Source: Neurospora tetrasperma FGSC 2508
Lineage: Eukaryota > Ascomycota > Sordariomycetes > Sordariales > Sordariaceae
DNA: 64,000 bases
Reading direction: 5' to 3'
Assembly: GCF_000213175.1 (NCBI RefSeq)
Contig: NW_009799099.1
Coordinates: forward strand, 4,518,051-4,582,050
The notes under the pieces are model-generated. The model was not told the origin of the DNA and ran no database searches. It saw nothing but the letters and a program-made list of their open reading frames with translations. The translations under genes were made by a program, and so were the position numbers. This document shows positions 1 through 12,516 of this stretch, in pieces. Within the stretch, counting starts at the first letter, position 1. Every line of letters begins with the position of its first letter.

Positions 1-120
1 ACCTGGTTATACCTATCCTCATGCCAATGCCGAATACAAATACATGGAAACCAGATTTATACCTCCAATGTTCACATCATCAAGACATGTCTAACCAACC
101 CCAAAACTTCGAGATCCAGT

Positions 121-2250
121 TTAAATCCTGGTGACCTCGACTCTTGCCCTCTCAAAGATCCTATGGGCAAGCATCTCACCTGGCGCAGCATCCGCCTCCG
201 ACAGTTTTGGCGGATACAGTGTCATCCTAGCATATGTACCGGCTCGCTTGCGTTGTGATAGATACCCGGGGTTGATAACCAACACACTTTCAATGACCTA
301 AACAAGAAAGTCAGTAACTGCACGCATTCCCGGGATGAAAAGCAAATTCAGCACCACAAAAAAACATACCTTGGCGAAAGGCGGCAACGCGCTCGGCACA
401 ATCAACACATCCGGACGCACATTAACCATCTCGCCCAACTTCAAATAACTGATATCCAGCATGGCGCCCAGCGCAGCCTGCCCATCAATCACCTGTCTCC
501 CCGTCTTGGGCAGCTTCGTCCGATCCGTCGGCGGAAACAGCGGGAAGTAATGCCTCTGCTCGATCAGATACCTTGCCACCCTCGACAAGCCATTGGTATC
601 CTCCACCGTACCGCCAATCAACTCCTCATGCTTGAGCTCCCACAGCGCATCCTGGCTGCTGATCCCCACCAACGTCTCGTTGAGGCTGAGCGTCATTGGG
701 TTGCCAAGGATCTTGATGCTCTTGTGCAGGCCGAGCTCCTTGCGGGGAAAGGCGTCTTGCGGCCAGGAGACGTGGCGGTCGATTACGTCGCGAACCGAGG
801 GAACGAGCAGGATGGTGACGTGCGGGTTGGCGGACACGAGTCGGTTCAGCGCGGGCGAGATGAGGTACTTGAAGACGGTGCTCAGAGTTGCAGCGTCGGG
901 GTCGTAAACGGCTTCCTCGGGGAGGTCGAAGTCGCCTGATGCAATGAGGGGGTGCTCGGCGTCGATGAAGGGGCCGGTGAGGATGACGGCGTCGGCATAG
1001 GTGTCTGCTGCTTCGTTGATGAGAGTGTGGAGAGGCTCGAAGTCGAGGTTGTCGTCGGCGGTGTAGGGGCCAGAGGCGAAGATGACGTTGAGAGGCATGG
1101 GGTTTTCGTCGTCGGTGTCCATGGCGTCCTGACCGCCGCGTAGCCTCTCACGGTGTGCTGCCATGGTCTCTAGTGTGGAGGCAGCATTGCCCATGAGAGG
1201 CATGCGTATGACTTCGTTGACGGTGAACTCGCGCCCTGTGGTATTGGTTCCGCGTAGTGCGACGATCTGTCCGGGGAAGAACTGGTAACCCTTGAGCTTG
1301 CTGACGTTTAGGGGTACTCGGAAACCGCCGCCCAACTTTCTGGAGGTTTCTAACACGAGGGAAGCGGCGTTGAGCTTGCCCTCGGACGTATCAGAGGCGA
1401 CACGTCCGACTGCCACGATCTCTGTGGTACTCTGCATAGCCGCGCTGCCGAATACCGACTCGTCCAACTTGTAATGTTCCAGAACCAAACTTGTGAAGTC
1501 GTCTATCCTGTCGTCCAAGATCTCGGATGCTTCAGAAAGCTTCATTGCTAGTGGCTTGTAGCCCAATTTCTTCAGATCGGAGGCGGCAGTAAGTTTGATG
1601 CGGGACTCGCCGAAGGGAGCGATGGGTGGTTCGGGCGCAGGGAGATTTTCGTTGAGGATTTCGATCACTTCGCCGGCGTTTGGTCTGTCTTTGAAAGAAG
1701 ATGGTCTTGGAACGGTTAGCAAGGTACAGTACGTATGCAGGGAACTGGTCTGGACATACGCAATCACGCCCATGGCATCTAGTTGTGCCTCCAGCTTCAT
1801 CGGCGAGCTTACGGGCTCATTCTTCAAGCGGGAGCCGATGGGAGTCCCCATTGGTGTTTTCCTAGCCGAACCAAGCTTTGCTGCCCGTCGTGCTGCCGGT
1901 GTTGTGAGTCCATCGAGCATACCAAATACATCGCTATTGTTTCTCGCTCCTGGCCTTGGTGTTCCTCCCGGTCGCTTTTCGGTCTTGACTTGCTCCAACG
2001 CCTGAGCTCGGTTTGCTCGTTCTAGTGTGTCTTGTAGGTCCTGCTTGAACTTGCGAACAGTGGACATGGACATCTTGGGCTGGTCCATGTCCATCTTGAT
2101 GCAGTACGACTCCCACTTGAAGAACATGTCTTGGACGTCGAGTTCGTGCAGGCGCATAATCGATTGGAGCTCATATATGACATCTGGAGATAGCTCGGTG
2201 TTGGCAGTGCCGAAGCGCTCGTTGAGCTCGGCCACGACTGGATCGGCCAT
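121..2250 (-). CDS. pol12: DNA polymerase alpha-primase subunit B (Pol12), three exons
   Basis: Regulatory B subunit of the nuclear DNA polymerase alpha-primase complex, which starts RNA-DNA primers at replication origins and on the lagging strand. Read as complement(join(121..297, 370..1705, 1760..2250)), 667 aa. Residues ~1-75 form the small helical N-terminal domain, and ~75-150 a Ser/Thr/Pro- and Lys-rich linker with several TP/SP sites (possible CDK targets). These are followed by an OB-fold region and the inactive calcineurin-like phosphoesterase fold (FASGPYTADDNLDFEPL, then LTGPFIDAEHP). The last intron (298-369, donor GTATGT, branch CTGAC, acceptor TAG) gives a conserved-looking tail, VIESVLVINPGYLSQRKR to VEVTRI. 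A 54-bp intron (1706-1759, donor GTATGTCC, branch GCTAAC) is inferred inside the open frame; its length is a multiple of three, so it hides in a continuous ORF. Length is normal for the family. Transcribed divergently from the lipid-transfer gene. Confidence 0.93.
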
Positions 2251-3144
2251 GATCGCAATGGCAGGTGATGTTTGCGTCTCGTTCTTCTCTTCGGTGCTCG
2301 TGGTGTTTGACAGGTTTAGTCGATGCGGTCCCTACCTGAAGTTCCAACAGCTAGCGGTTCCGGGGTTGTGTGGTCGCAGCTTGAGTGGCACAATCAACAA
2401 ACAAATAATTGGGTATCACGAATATGATCATGGAGGGGAACCACTACACATTCACAGGACGCGCCATTGCTAACCGCGCCGTAGAAATCAATTAACGCGA
2501 AAACACGCTAATCCAATTGGCAGGGGTGGTCTTTGTGTCTCGAGGGTGTGACGCAGCGACGCTGTAGCTCAGGGGATCTGTGGCTGGTGCGCGCGGCGGC
2601 TTCCCTAGCTCCACAATCCGGAAAGCGCTTTGCTGCAAGTTTGAGATGTACTTGCAAGTTGCAGACGGATCGTCCAAACTCTTCAAAGTGAACGCAGGGG
2701 CAGCAAAATGTTCATCAAGCAGGTGCACTGCTTCATCAAAACTCGAGAAGATTGACATGTTGGGTTTGTTACATCTTCCGTCAAGCTATCATATCTTTTC
2801 AATGGTGAAATACAAATCTTCTACATCTCACTTGCTTCCAAGTCTTGGCTTTGCTTCGGTCCAGACGGAAAGACATTCGCCAATTTCCGTGATCATCGAA
2901 GCGATCTGCCCTGAGGCCAGCAATCAAAGCCCCTATAATCTGGTTGCGGCTGACACATCGTCGGTCGCTTGAGATTGGGCTGATGGCATCGTCCAATTCC
3001 ACTGCACTTCCACTTCAACGTATCTCAACTTTCTTTTTTTTAGGCCAACCTCCTACGTCTCGTTCCCTTTTTTCCTGCATTTTCTGATCTTGCTCACTCT
3101 ACTCTCTTTAATTCCCAAATTCTTTACCACGTCGCTCGCTCAAA
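2251..3144. other. Intergenic/divergent promoter region between pol12 and the lipid-transfer gene
   Basis: An 894-bp gap between two divergent genes. The part next to 3145 (about 3030-3144) is strongly pyrimidine-rich (ctttcttttttttagg, ctctactctctttaattccc), as is usual for fungal core promoters and 5' leaders, and ends in a good start context, CTCAAAATGG. The only coding candidate is the small minus-strand ORF at 2492-2758, listed separately. Confidence 0.6.
2492..2758 (-). CDS. Possible small hypothetical protein (88 codons)
   Basis: I do not recognise this ORF. It starts with a good fungal context (CCCAACATGTC) and encodes an 88-residue peptide beginning MSIFSSFDEAVHLLDEHF. The first ~50 residues have mixed, soluble-protein-like composition (SLDDPSATCKYISNLQQSAF), unlike the S/R/L-rich look of shadow ORFs; the last ~20 residues look less natural and could be read-through of an intron. 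It lies between pol12 (same strand, starting 241 bp downstream) and the divergent lipid-transfer gene, so it could equally lie within the 5' leader of pol12. No signal peptide, membrane segment or known motif is visible. Confidence 0.3.
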   Translation of the reverse strand: MSIFSSFDEAVHLLDEHFAAPAFTLKSLDDPSATCKYISNLQQSAFRIVELGKPPRAPATDPLSYSVAASHPRDTKTTPANWISVFSR

Positions 3145-4427
3145 ATGGCCACTGTCCTCAAGGTCCCTCTGGCTTCCCCTACCCCTAACAGCCAGCCCAA
3201 GCCCCAAGCGGCGCTTACGGCTGACCAGCAGGAAAAGTACAACTGGTTGCTCGAGCAAGTCAAAAACTGGAAGGAAGTCCCTGCGACTGAGGGCAAGGCC
3301 GGTCCCATCACCGATAGAGAGAAGTTCTGGTTGACTCGGGAATGTCTCCTCCGCTTTCTGCGCGCAACAAAATGGAATCAAAAGGAGGCTGAGAAACGCA
3401 TCCTGGGCACGCTTACGTGGAGGAGAGAGTACGGCGTCGAGGAGTTGACTGCGGATCACATCTCACCCGAGAACGAGACCGGCAAGCAGATCATCTTGGG
3501 CTACGACAAGGAGGGCCGCGTCTGCCATTACCTGAACCCTGGCCGCCAGAACACCGAGGCCTCTCCTCGCCAAGTCCAGCACCTCGTCTTCATGCTCGAG
3601 CGCGTTATCGACCTTATGCCGCCCCAGGTTGAGACTCTGTCTCTGCTCATCAACTTCAAGTCGAGCAAGTCCAGGTCCAACACGGCTCCTGGCATCGGTC
3701 AGGCTCGCGAAGTTCTCAACATCCTTCAGAACCACTACCCCGAGAGACTCGGGCGCGCTCTCATTATTAATGGTATGTGCAATGCCCAATGTCTGACGAA
3801 CACCAAAAAAACTGACCAACCACAGTTCCCTGGATTGTCAATGGCTTCTTCAAACTGATCACTCCCTTTATCGACCCCAACACCCGCGAGAAGCTCAAAT
3901 TCAACGAGGACATGAAGAAGTACGTCCCCGCCGAGCAGCTCTGGACCGAGTTCAACGGTTCTCTTGAGTTCGACTACGACCATGCCACCTACTGGCCCGC
4001 CCTGCAGAAGATGTGCGTCGAGAAGCGGGAGGCCAAGTACCAGCGCTGGGTTGCCGGTGGCCAGCAGATTGGCGAGCTGGAGGATTTCATCACTGGGCAT
4101 GCTCAGGTTGGCGTTGCTGGTCCTATTGCCGCTGCCACCTCTGCTCCTGAGCCCACTCCTGCCGCATCTGCGCCTGCGCCGGCTGCTGAGCCCGAGACTG
4201 TTTTTGCTCCCGAGACTGTTCTTGCTTCCGAGACTGCTCTTGCTCCTCCCCCTGTTACTGCTTCCGTACCAGTGGCAACGGAGGCTCACAACGAGGCGCC
4301 AGCCCCGGCCCCCGAGGCTGCTGCTATTCCAGAGCCCACACCGGCGGCGGCGCCTGTGGAGGAGAAGAAGGAAGAGGAAAAGCCAAAGGTTGTCGCGGCA
4401 ACTGAGGTCGGAGAGACCACTGCGTAA
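3145..4427 (+). CDS. Sec14/CRAL-TRIO phosphatidylinositol-transfer protein, Pdr16 type
   Basis: Lipid-transfer protein expected to bind phosphatidylinositol and a second lipid or sterol, acting in the cytosol and at ER/plasma-membrane or lipid-droplet contacts. Structure join(3145..3772, 3826..4427), 409 aa; the 53-bp intron has donor GTATGT, branch CTGAC and acceptor CAG, and splicing restores the core NVPWIV. Residues ~60-95 are the CRAL-TRIO N-terminal helices (TRECLLRFLRATKW). Residues ~105-255 are the CRAL-TRIO pocket: QIILGYDKEGR, HYLNPGRQNT, VFMLERVIDLMP, LLINFKSSKS and VNGFFKLITPFIDPNTREK. ENETGKQ and the preceding ITDREKFW resemble the yeast Pdr16/Pdr17 subgroup more than Sec14 itself. 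Residues from ~310 are an Ala/Pro/Glu-rich, probably disordered tail (repeats like APETVLAPETVLASETAL) that family members in yeast lack. The function is inferred from the family only. Confidence 0.9.
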
Positions 4428-5060
4428 AAGGTGCGCTCAGCTGTATAATAGACGGTGTTGGGGTTAGTCGCAATGGGTTTAGGTAAAGAGTAGAATGGAG
4501 CCTTTGTCGCGTATTTGATACCAATTATAGAAAGCTAGGCGCCATTAGGGTGTTTCTGGTCAGTTAGACATCATAGAAGGCGAAGCATAATATCAGTCCA
4601 GTTTGGACAAAGGGTTGGCACTGTTTTAAGAGGTCCCTACCCTACATCAAACAACACTCGGTCTCACTGCTTGAATAGGGGTACCTAACGTAGTTGTTAC
4701 AACCACGCCAAAGTTTGGTTAACACTCTTCAAACACTAATAAACCCCAGTGGAACATGAAACGAGTCGCTGCTTCGCCATATAACCTCATGCTCTACAAT
4801 CTCATGACTGTATGGCTATTGTCTGAACGCAGGTTTGTTTTGGCCGCTGTGAATGGAGTCAAGTTTTGGTGCATGTGTGAGACACCCAGTGGGACCTCTT
4901 GCGCTAACAAACAGTTTTAAGGGTTGATCTATACACTATATCCCAGTACTACCTAGCCACGCATCAGTGGAAAACGGCCTGGGCACTACCTACGACAGAA
5001 CCATTTTTCATATAATGCCAGAGTACCGAGTTCAATCTCGCAGTTGAATGAAGGCTTACC

Positions 5061-5076
5061 TAGGTAGGTAGGTAGG
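5061..5076. repeat. TAGG tetranucleotide microsatellite
   Basis: Four TAGG units directly before a partial inverse copy (ctacctact at about 5081-5089). Similar short TAGG/CCTA runs recur at 27444-27455, around 26512-26520 and at 52005-52012, always between genes. Confidence 0.7.
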
Positions 5077-6066
5077 TTGTCTACCTACTCTCGTCACCAA
5101 GACGAGATTCGACAGCACGAGCTTATCTACCGACACGCCCACATATTTATTTCTCCACTTCTTCTTCCTCCTCCTCCTCCTTCTTGGCACGATTGCTATT
5201 GTGGTTTTCATGCATTTTCACCTCACGAACAGGGTTTTTTGTATTTTTTTTATTTATTTTTTTTTGGTTTTTTTTTATTTTGTTTTTTCTTCGTATACCT
5301 TGCCTGTCGCTCCCAAGTTTGTAAGTATCCAACCTGCTTTTTTTATTGCTCACACTAGTCTTCTTCTACTCAGGAGCGAAACAACATTATTCGTCATTTC
5401 ACTCATAGAGTATAGTTAAAACACATGAGATGAAGCCCTTCTCGGGAGCGTGTCATCAGATGGTGAGTGCATATGATGATTCAAATCAAGCTATCTAGTA
5501 GGTAATAACAGCGAGTAAGAAGAACCACGCCGACGCCGACTACTAGCCAAGTTCCCCAACACACCTACACCTTACACAGCTGGACTATACTAATAAACCG
5601 GCCCGGTTGCTCAAGCACTCGTTCGGGCGTGCGTTTGGTCTGGGAGGGACGGAACGGAGCGGAACGGAACGGGTGGGCAAGGAAGACGGTTGTTGAGATG
5701 TTCCTGGGGTTTCCTGGTAAATTGATTGCGTAGCTTGTATGTAGCTGGACGGGAGATCCTGGTTAGGATCAGATGTGGCGAGGGTGCTATATGCAGCTGG
5801 ATGCAGGCTGAACGGACGTTGTTTGGCGTGGCATGGTGAATGTTTTTCTGTGAGAGTTCAATTACTTCCAAAGTCGCATATGCGTCAACTGACTATTGAG
5901 GGTATATGTAATCCGTTCTGAAGCGTATGTATGTAGCAGGACAAGGGGGTAAACATGACTCTGCTCGGGGTCAATAAGGACTGGGGTTATGCTGCTTCAG
6001 CGTCGAAAAAATACAACAGAAGAGAACAGGAAGTGTCAAAGTATCGACGGGTAAGGAGTTGGGGGG

Positions 6067-6086
6067 TATAGTATAGTATAGTATAG
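6067..6086. repeat. TATAG pentanucleotide repeat (4 units)
   Basis: Four perfect TATAG units following a G-run. It lies in the gene-free 4.4-14.8 kb stretch with no ORF nearby. Confidence 0.7.
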
Positions 6087-8712
6087 CTGTATATTGTATG
6101 ATCTCCAAGGTCACGTTCAGTTTTGCTATAAGCATCTGATCATAGCTCTGTTGCATCACATCCCCACGAGTTGAAACTCCGTCCTAGTACAGTAGATTCT
6201 CCCATGGAACAGATCTTCTGGCAGATTGTGAGCAGACGAGAAGACCAATTATCCCTGGAGGTCCTGTCGCTCAATGACCCCAACAATGATCTTCAACTTG
6301 CCGTTAGCCATATCCTGACCCAGGACACAATGACAAGTAGTATACACTACGGATGAACAAGGAGAAGAGGATCTTCCGGCAATGGTAGCATGTGTCATCA
6401 TGGCATCCGTCCCTGGTGGACAATCACTGATGACGAAGCGTTCCTGTAGATTGATCATATACGTCTGAGGTTGGCAAGAAGAAAAAGACAGAAGAGCAGC
6501 GAATGAGAAGAACGGAAATACCAGTGATAGAAGATAATCAGGATATAGCAAGCATAAAGGTAAACGTTCGATGTAATCAGTAATTGTTCGCCACCACCTG
6601 GTTGAAGTATCGTGGTGAAGGTGAATGCAGTCTTATCGTTCATGCTGTCTGAGCTATGCAGGATGAAGACCTTATGCATACGTGTTTGTTTGATCCTGTC
6701 GGTTTTGAGATTGATGAATCGCCCAGCGTTACGAGATGTGTAAATGTCGACGGCGGTGACGCGAGTCATCGTATCGTCAAATCTGGGGTTATCAAACGAG
6801 TCGAGAACGGGTTGTCGTCAACAACCTAACTTCCTCAATGGGCAAGATGTCTTCCTTTTTTGACAGTGCACATCAGGGTAAACCCGGTCTTTTAGTTTTT
6901 TTTTTTTTTTTCGTCAATGTTTGGCTGACGCTTGACAAAGCGCGAGTTTCAGAAGTTTCGGACTCCGTCTTGGGATTGGTGGTTTTTTTGAAGAGGAATG
7001 GGATGCAACCTTAATGACCGTGCATGATCATGCGTCAAAACCCGGCACGGAGAAGGCACTCTTGTGACGGAAGAGGACACCCCGGCGAGTTTAGGCGGAT
7101 AGGGTAGATTTGACGACCATGCGAAGTCGTCGTTCTTAATTCTTCCTGCCCGCAGCTTTGGACAGGAGCCGATCATCCGAGGTTGATAGGTTCTCTGATG
7201 GGCCTGTACCCCGGGGCGCTCGGTGACTACCTCGGAGCCGGGGGCGGACCGCTCGTGCAACACGAAAGTCCGGCTTGATAGAACCAAATGTTCGCAGCAC
7301 CAGACTCTGCCGGGTATAAGGCCGGGAAATGTGCTTGTCACCCAACATCACTTAATATGTATGTGTGACCTTCGTATTGAATTCTGATGGCCATCGTTTT
7401 GCTTCTGGGTATCATCCATCTTTTCAATGGAGCGTAGCCAATGAGAGTGGGGTCTTTCTTCCCTCAACACTCATCGAAAAGGAAACATTGCACAAAGAGC
7501 GAGTCGGTGTACCTTTAGAGGATGAACTGATGAGTAACCACTTGGTTCATATTTTCTACCTCTAAACACATATCGCACTAGCTGGACGATGCTGAGTGGA
7601 CCTCGGTCGCATCGCTGGCGTGCGTTCGGAGCAGGTGCCTAAATCCAGTCAAGTATACCATGTTAGGAGACCGGACCGTCATGCTTCAACATCGATGGAA
7701 GCCCCGAACACGATGTGCACATGCCCGTTTTGGCAACCCTGGCCGGGCTCGTCCGTCATGCGGCTCATGCCAGGTACACTAGATAAACCCGAGGCTGACA
7801 GCGAGCACAACGGCTTTTATCGGACAAGGGGAGCTGATGTATATGGTCCATGATGTTGAGGAACGGGCGTCCACTTTCAGGGCTGAAGAAAAGGAGAGAA
7901 AGAGAGCATCACCGTCGCCTAATAACTGCCGAGAGCTCCGTGACCAATGGATGGGCGGAAACATCAGGAGACGGTGAATGACTGCGGCGTGCTTGTAGTG
8001 TATAATCCCAGTTCAGGCCGGTGACTTTCCATAGCCGTCATCAATATCTTACCAGGGATTGGCCTTGAGCTTATCGTCATGACACATGGCTTCCCGTGGC
8101 CAGGTGTGTTTCGAGAATCTTCAGATCTGTGTTGACGATGGACGGCTCTGTGGCTATTTTGGCTTTTGCATCTCCAGCTCGCGCGCGCCGATTGCTGTAG
8201 GACATGTTTCCGACTTTCCTATTCCCAAGAGTCAGTGGTGCTTTTACGACATCGCGTGTTTCGCATAATTGTACTCTGTCAGCTTTCTATCCACAGTGCT
8301 TTTGCCTTGTTTCGCCGGCGCACAATGCTTACGGCCAGTCAGACGTGCATAATGCTATGAACACTTTTAAAGAGACATTCAGACGAGAGACCAATCAGCA
8401 AACCAGGCGGGTAGCCGCATGAACGATCGCCGCCGTCGTTTCGCGTCGGGAAGAAAAAAAAAACAAGAGAAAGCAGGCCGCGAGCGCGTTCTGTCCTATT
8501 CTAAGTTCGTCCTCAAGGCCCATTCACAGCTCTAGTAGACGGACGATGTCCGAGTGCCCCCTCCAGCCGGATGGGGAAAGGGGGACGAAAGCTCCGCCAA
8601 AGATCATATCGCTTGTTAGCAGTGAAGGTCGTCATCAGAATATGTAACCGCACGGTGCACCTTGTGGTGACAAGTGGTGTGCGGGGCGAGTTGAGAGCTC
8701 TTCAATGTCCTC

Positions 8713-8733
8713 TTTTTTTTTTTTTTTTTTTTT
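8713..8733. repeat. Poly-T tract (21 nt)
   Basis: Uninterrupted run of T in intergenic DNA. It is a likely length-polymorphic locus; no retroposed sequence is evident next to it. Confidence 0.7.
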
Positions 8734-10318
8734 GGATCGAATTATCCTGCCGTTCTTCCCATGTTTCCTGTCCGGGCAGGGCAGTTGTTTGACGTGTTGT
8801 GTGTGCTGTAGGTATGTCACGACTCAGGACAACGAATGTGACGTTGTAACCCCCGCCAAAGAAAGAAACAAAACAGAAATGTAGGATTTGCATTGGCATG
8901 CCCCTCTTTTGACATGTCGATGAATGTGTGCATTGAGACGGCGCACATCATTCGGGGTGAGATGGATGGACGGAATTGAGGGTTGTTTTGAGGTGAGGGA
9001 TTGGATGGATGGTCGGGCTTCTCAGGAGGAGAGATCAACTCGGGGTCAAAGACTCTGTCTGAGAGGAAGAGGAAAAGGGAAACAGAGGGCACAGACCATG
9101 GCAACGGACTTGTACTGCTTGGAAGCTCGAAATCTGAAAACCAATGGAATCGCACCGCTTACTGACTTGTGTCCCGCTAGTGATCCTTGTCTGCTCCACA
9201 AATCCAGGGGTAAGGTGGGTTCTCGACCCTGTCCTTGTTCGTCGCTGTTGCTGTCGCTGTCGCACTGTCTAAGCTCCTTTAAGTTCGTTCTGATGGATGT
9301 CTCTCTCGCAGGGATACCGGTTATGGCATTGTAGTCGCATTGAATCTCAGACCATAACGAGGAGATGCCGTGTTTTGAGGTGTTGAGAATCTAGAGAGCC
9401 TGTCTTCTCAAGGGTAACAAACCTCAATCAATCTTTGAAATGGAGAATCTGCCGTGCCGGAATAAACATCCTTTTCGGAGATAGCCACGCCCAAGAAAAG
9501 GCAGGCATTACATACATACATACCTCTGGTCTGGTTTGATCTGGAATCCAAACACGGAAAAACGCCCGCTTGGCGCGGTTTCGCAGCACCGGGCTGTCGG
9601 AACGTTGTCCGTTGTCATCTGATGCTAATGCTGTTGGAGTCTCCACGCCGGTTTCCAAGACTATACATATGATAGTAGTTGGTCTGCGGTCTTTGCCGTC
9701 TTCGATCACGATCTAACCAGTGTCTGCGGCTTCCTCAGTCATGTTTGCCATTAGGTTTTAGGAGCTAGGAAGCATTCTTTGGGACCTGGCGGCTGTTATA
9801 TAAAAATTGCCCCGCTCCTGGTGGTTCACATGCCCAAGCCCGAATTCATTCCATTGGCGAGGTCCCGGCCCTTCCCCGTTGAGAGCATGAGGCTGCTTAG
9901 ACCAGTGCGAGATCGAAAAGAACGTGGGAAAACATGGACGATGTGGGCTTGCAAGAAGATCATATAGCCGTCCCGGTACACAGCTGTTGTCATGTGATAA
10001 GACCAATCAGCGACTTGTTCCTTTCTATCAGCGCTGTATCGTGTTCGTGCTTGGTATGTATCTCAAAGAAGGCTGTCGATGGATGATCAGTGTTATCGCC
10101 CCCATCTCGACCGTTACCTGCCTCTAGTGTAACATTCTTCTCAAGCTTATCGAACTGACCGCGTCATGCCAAACACCGGAAGAGAGCCCATCACAATATT
10201 GGTTGCAGTGCTTGTGGGGAGCCGCGTGGAGGGAACTTGACCTGCCTGGTTCAGTTTCTCAACCGTCAAGACGAGCAGTGAGGCGTGCTTGTGTATTGAC
10301 GCCGCATCAGCATCACGG

Positions 10319-10321
<3 letters not shown>

Positions 10322-10360
<39 letters not shown>
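10322..10360. repeat. Poly-A tract (39 nt)
   Basis: The longest homopolymer in the window, 39 consecutive A. No gene-like sequence lies immediately 5' of it on the plus strand, so a retroposed poly-A tail is not supported. It accounts for poly-Lys/poly-Phe shadow ORFs in this area. Confidence 0.8.
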
Positions 10361-10363
<3 letters not shown>

Positions 10364-12482
10364 GCTAACGCAGGAACACACTGCAGCAATGCAAGGTCGC
10401 AGCACTGTGCACAGACGTGCATCTGACATCTCTGCCCCCGCACTTGAATTGACTCCTTTCTTCCATGTCAGGTCAAAGTCTCTTTCTCCGCGCCCTGTTC
10501 TGTCTGCGGGCAGCAAGAACGGTGATAGCAGATGCACTTGAACAAACTTCCATCTTGTTGTGGCGATGTCCTAAAGGATTGTCAGCCAAGAACACCAACA
10601 TCAACAACCCCTTGCCTTTTCCCCATATCATCCCGATGAGACAGGAAAGCCGAGAACGTGGGCTGTGCTTCGGGCTTCTAGGTCCGCCAGCTGACCCGAC
10701 AGACCCCCACTGATGACTGACCAATCCGCCAATGCACGACGAATTCGACTAGTACGGGACTCGAGGGGGTTGAGGCTTGTATACATTGGGACTAAACTTG
10801 TGAAACTGTCTCACAGAACACGCAGCGGTCTGAGGACAAGGATGAGGAGACACAGACTCAAGTGTTCGCATGAGATCGATGAGCCTTAGCGACACCAAGG
10901 AGCTGGAGTACGCACGTAATCGCCCATCCTAGGATCGCGACTCATAATAGATGGAGGCTAGACATGGTGGTGGAAGAAGAGAAATGGAATAACAACAGCG
11001 ACGAGGGCGAAGCGAACAACACCTAAGTACTAGGTACTACTAGTAACGGCGTTGGACATGAACCCTTGAGACAGTTTAGCGCACTGTGTGGTCGCTTGAG
11101 GTCTCGCTGTTTACCCCCTTTTCAGTCCCAGGAGGGCCGGCCAAGACTGCCCCCAAACTGTGGAGCCGAAGTCCTTAAATGAACGCCGATTGGTGTTCCT
11201 GAATTTGGCATCAGGCACTTCTTGGCTTTTCTGGTGTGCACACCAAAAGCCCTCACGTCGCTGCACCCCCGGGAACGAACTTCTTTTTTGGATCGCTGCC
11301 CCGTTGCTTCGCTGTCCCTGTACAAACTGAAGACGCCTCGGAGAGGCTAACGGCGCGGATTTCCAAGGGAAGCGACGGGTCAAACAGCCAGCTTTGGCTA
11401 TGTTGGTGATTAACGGCAACGTTGGGTAGCAACAAGGAAAGACTTTAAAAAACAGAAAACACAAAAAAAGAAAAAGAAACAAGGACATGGCTATATAACG
11501 GCCGATGGTGGAAAGACCATCGTGCCACACACACCTCTCTCTCTCCAGTGTCAAGTGGATGATTACTAGTGCAGCTTGATGCAATCCGAATTCGCACCAT
11601 ATCGTGCCGATCCATTGCGCTAACCTTCAGTTCAAACACCTGGTGGAGGCATCCGGTTTGTGCGAGAGTCAGGCTGCTGCATGGTCTCGCTGGTAGCGCT
11701 GTTCGAATACCATACTATGACTGCTGGGGCTCCCAGTCCCTCCTGACCCGCCAACCCGCGGCAACGGCAATGACAGACGTCGACAACAGGGCCGATCAGC
11801 TAGGGGACTTTAGAAGGGTCCAAATTTATTGAAGGCTTTGAGAAGCCATGGGGTGCTGTTTCCGTGAGTATGCTGTCACCGTGAGCATCACTGAATGGCG
11901 ATCTGCTTTCCAAACTGTACCCCGAACGGGCCCGATAATGAACGCGAGCGCACGTTGCACAGCAGGATTATCCGGGTAGCTACGCATCCTCTTTGTATGA
12001 GGTGGACAGGTGCCAGGAGAGAAAGTGCAGATGGTATAACAGACGACGAGAATTGGACCGATTGTATACGTACCTGGAGGTTTGGAGAAGATCTCCGGGA
12101 GCAGCAAGCTCATCCGATTATGTTTTGCAAGGTCCGCTTGTGTTCATTTATTCCAATTCATCTTGACGGATGATGGGCCCAAAGACCCAACGGACAACAG
12201 GACCATGGCCTCGGCGACCGTGAGTGGATGTCGATTGTTCCCCGGCTGATGACCAAACGGACGAGTCCTCCGTCGATAAGATAAAAACGTCGTCGTCTAA
12301 TACTTGGCATGTTTACCAACGGGTAGGAAGACAACCACCTGCTGTCGACGGGAATGAGATCCATATGTAGAAAAAAAACGAGCTCGGCTGCCCATGCCGA
12401 CCGGGACCGCTGAATCTTCTGGCAGCATCGGCGTTGCACCGGTCCCAGTGTGTTACATACATAGTGGCCAAGTCGTGATCAG

Positions 12483-12516
12483 TCAGGTCAGGTTACATAG
12501 GTCAGGTCAGGTCAGG
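12483..12516. repeat. Clustered AGGTC/GGTCA pentamer repeats
   Basis: Two tandem TCAGG units, a short spacer containing ACATAG, then three further GGTCA units in the same orientation. The cluster lies about 2.3 kb upstream of the homeodomain start codon. It may be a simple repeat or a multi-copy binding site; nothing in the sequence decides which. Confidence 0.55.

Noticed and set aside
7526-7560. CTGATGAG resembling a hammerhead ribozyme core
   Set aside because: No GAAA core element follows a plausible stem II, and helices I and III are absent. Other CTGATGA occurrences (about 10711, 44712, 47516) fail for the same reason.
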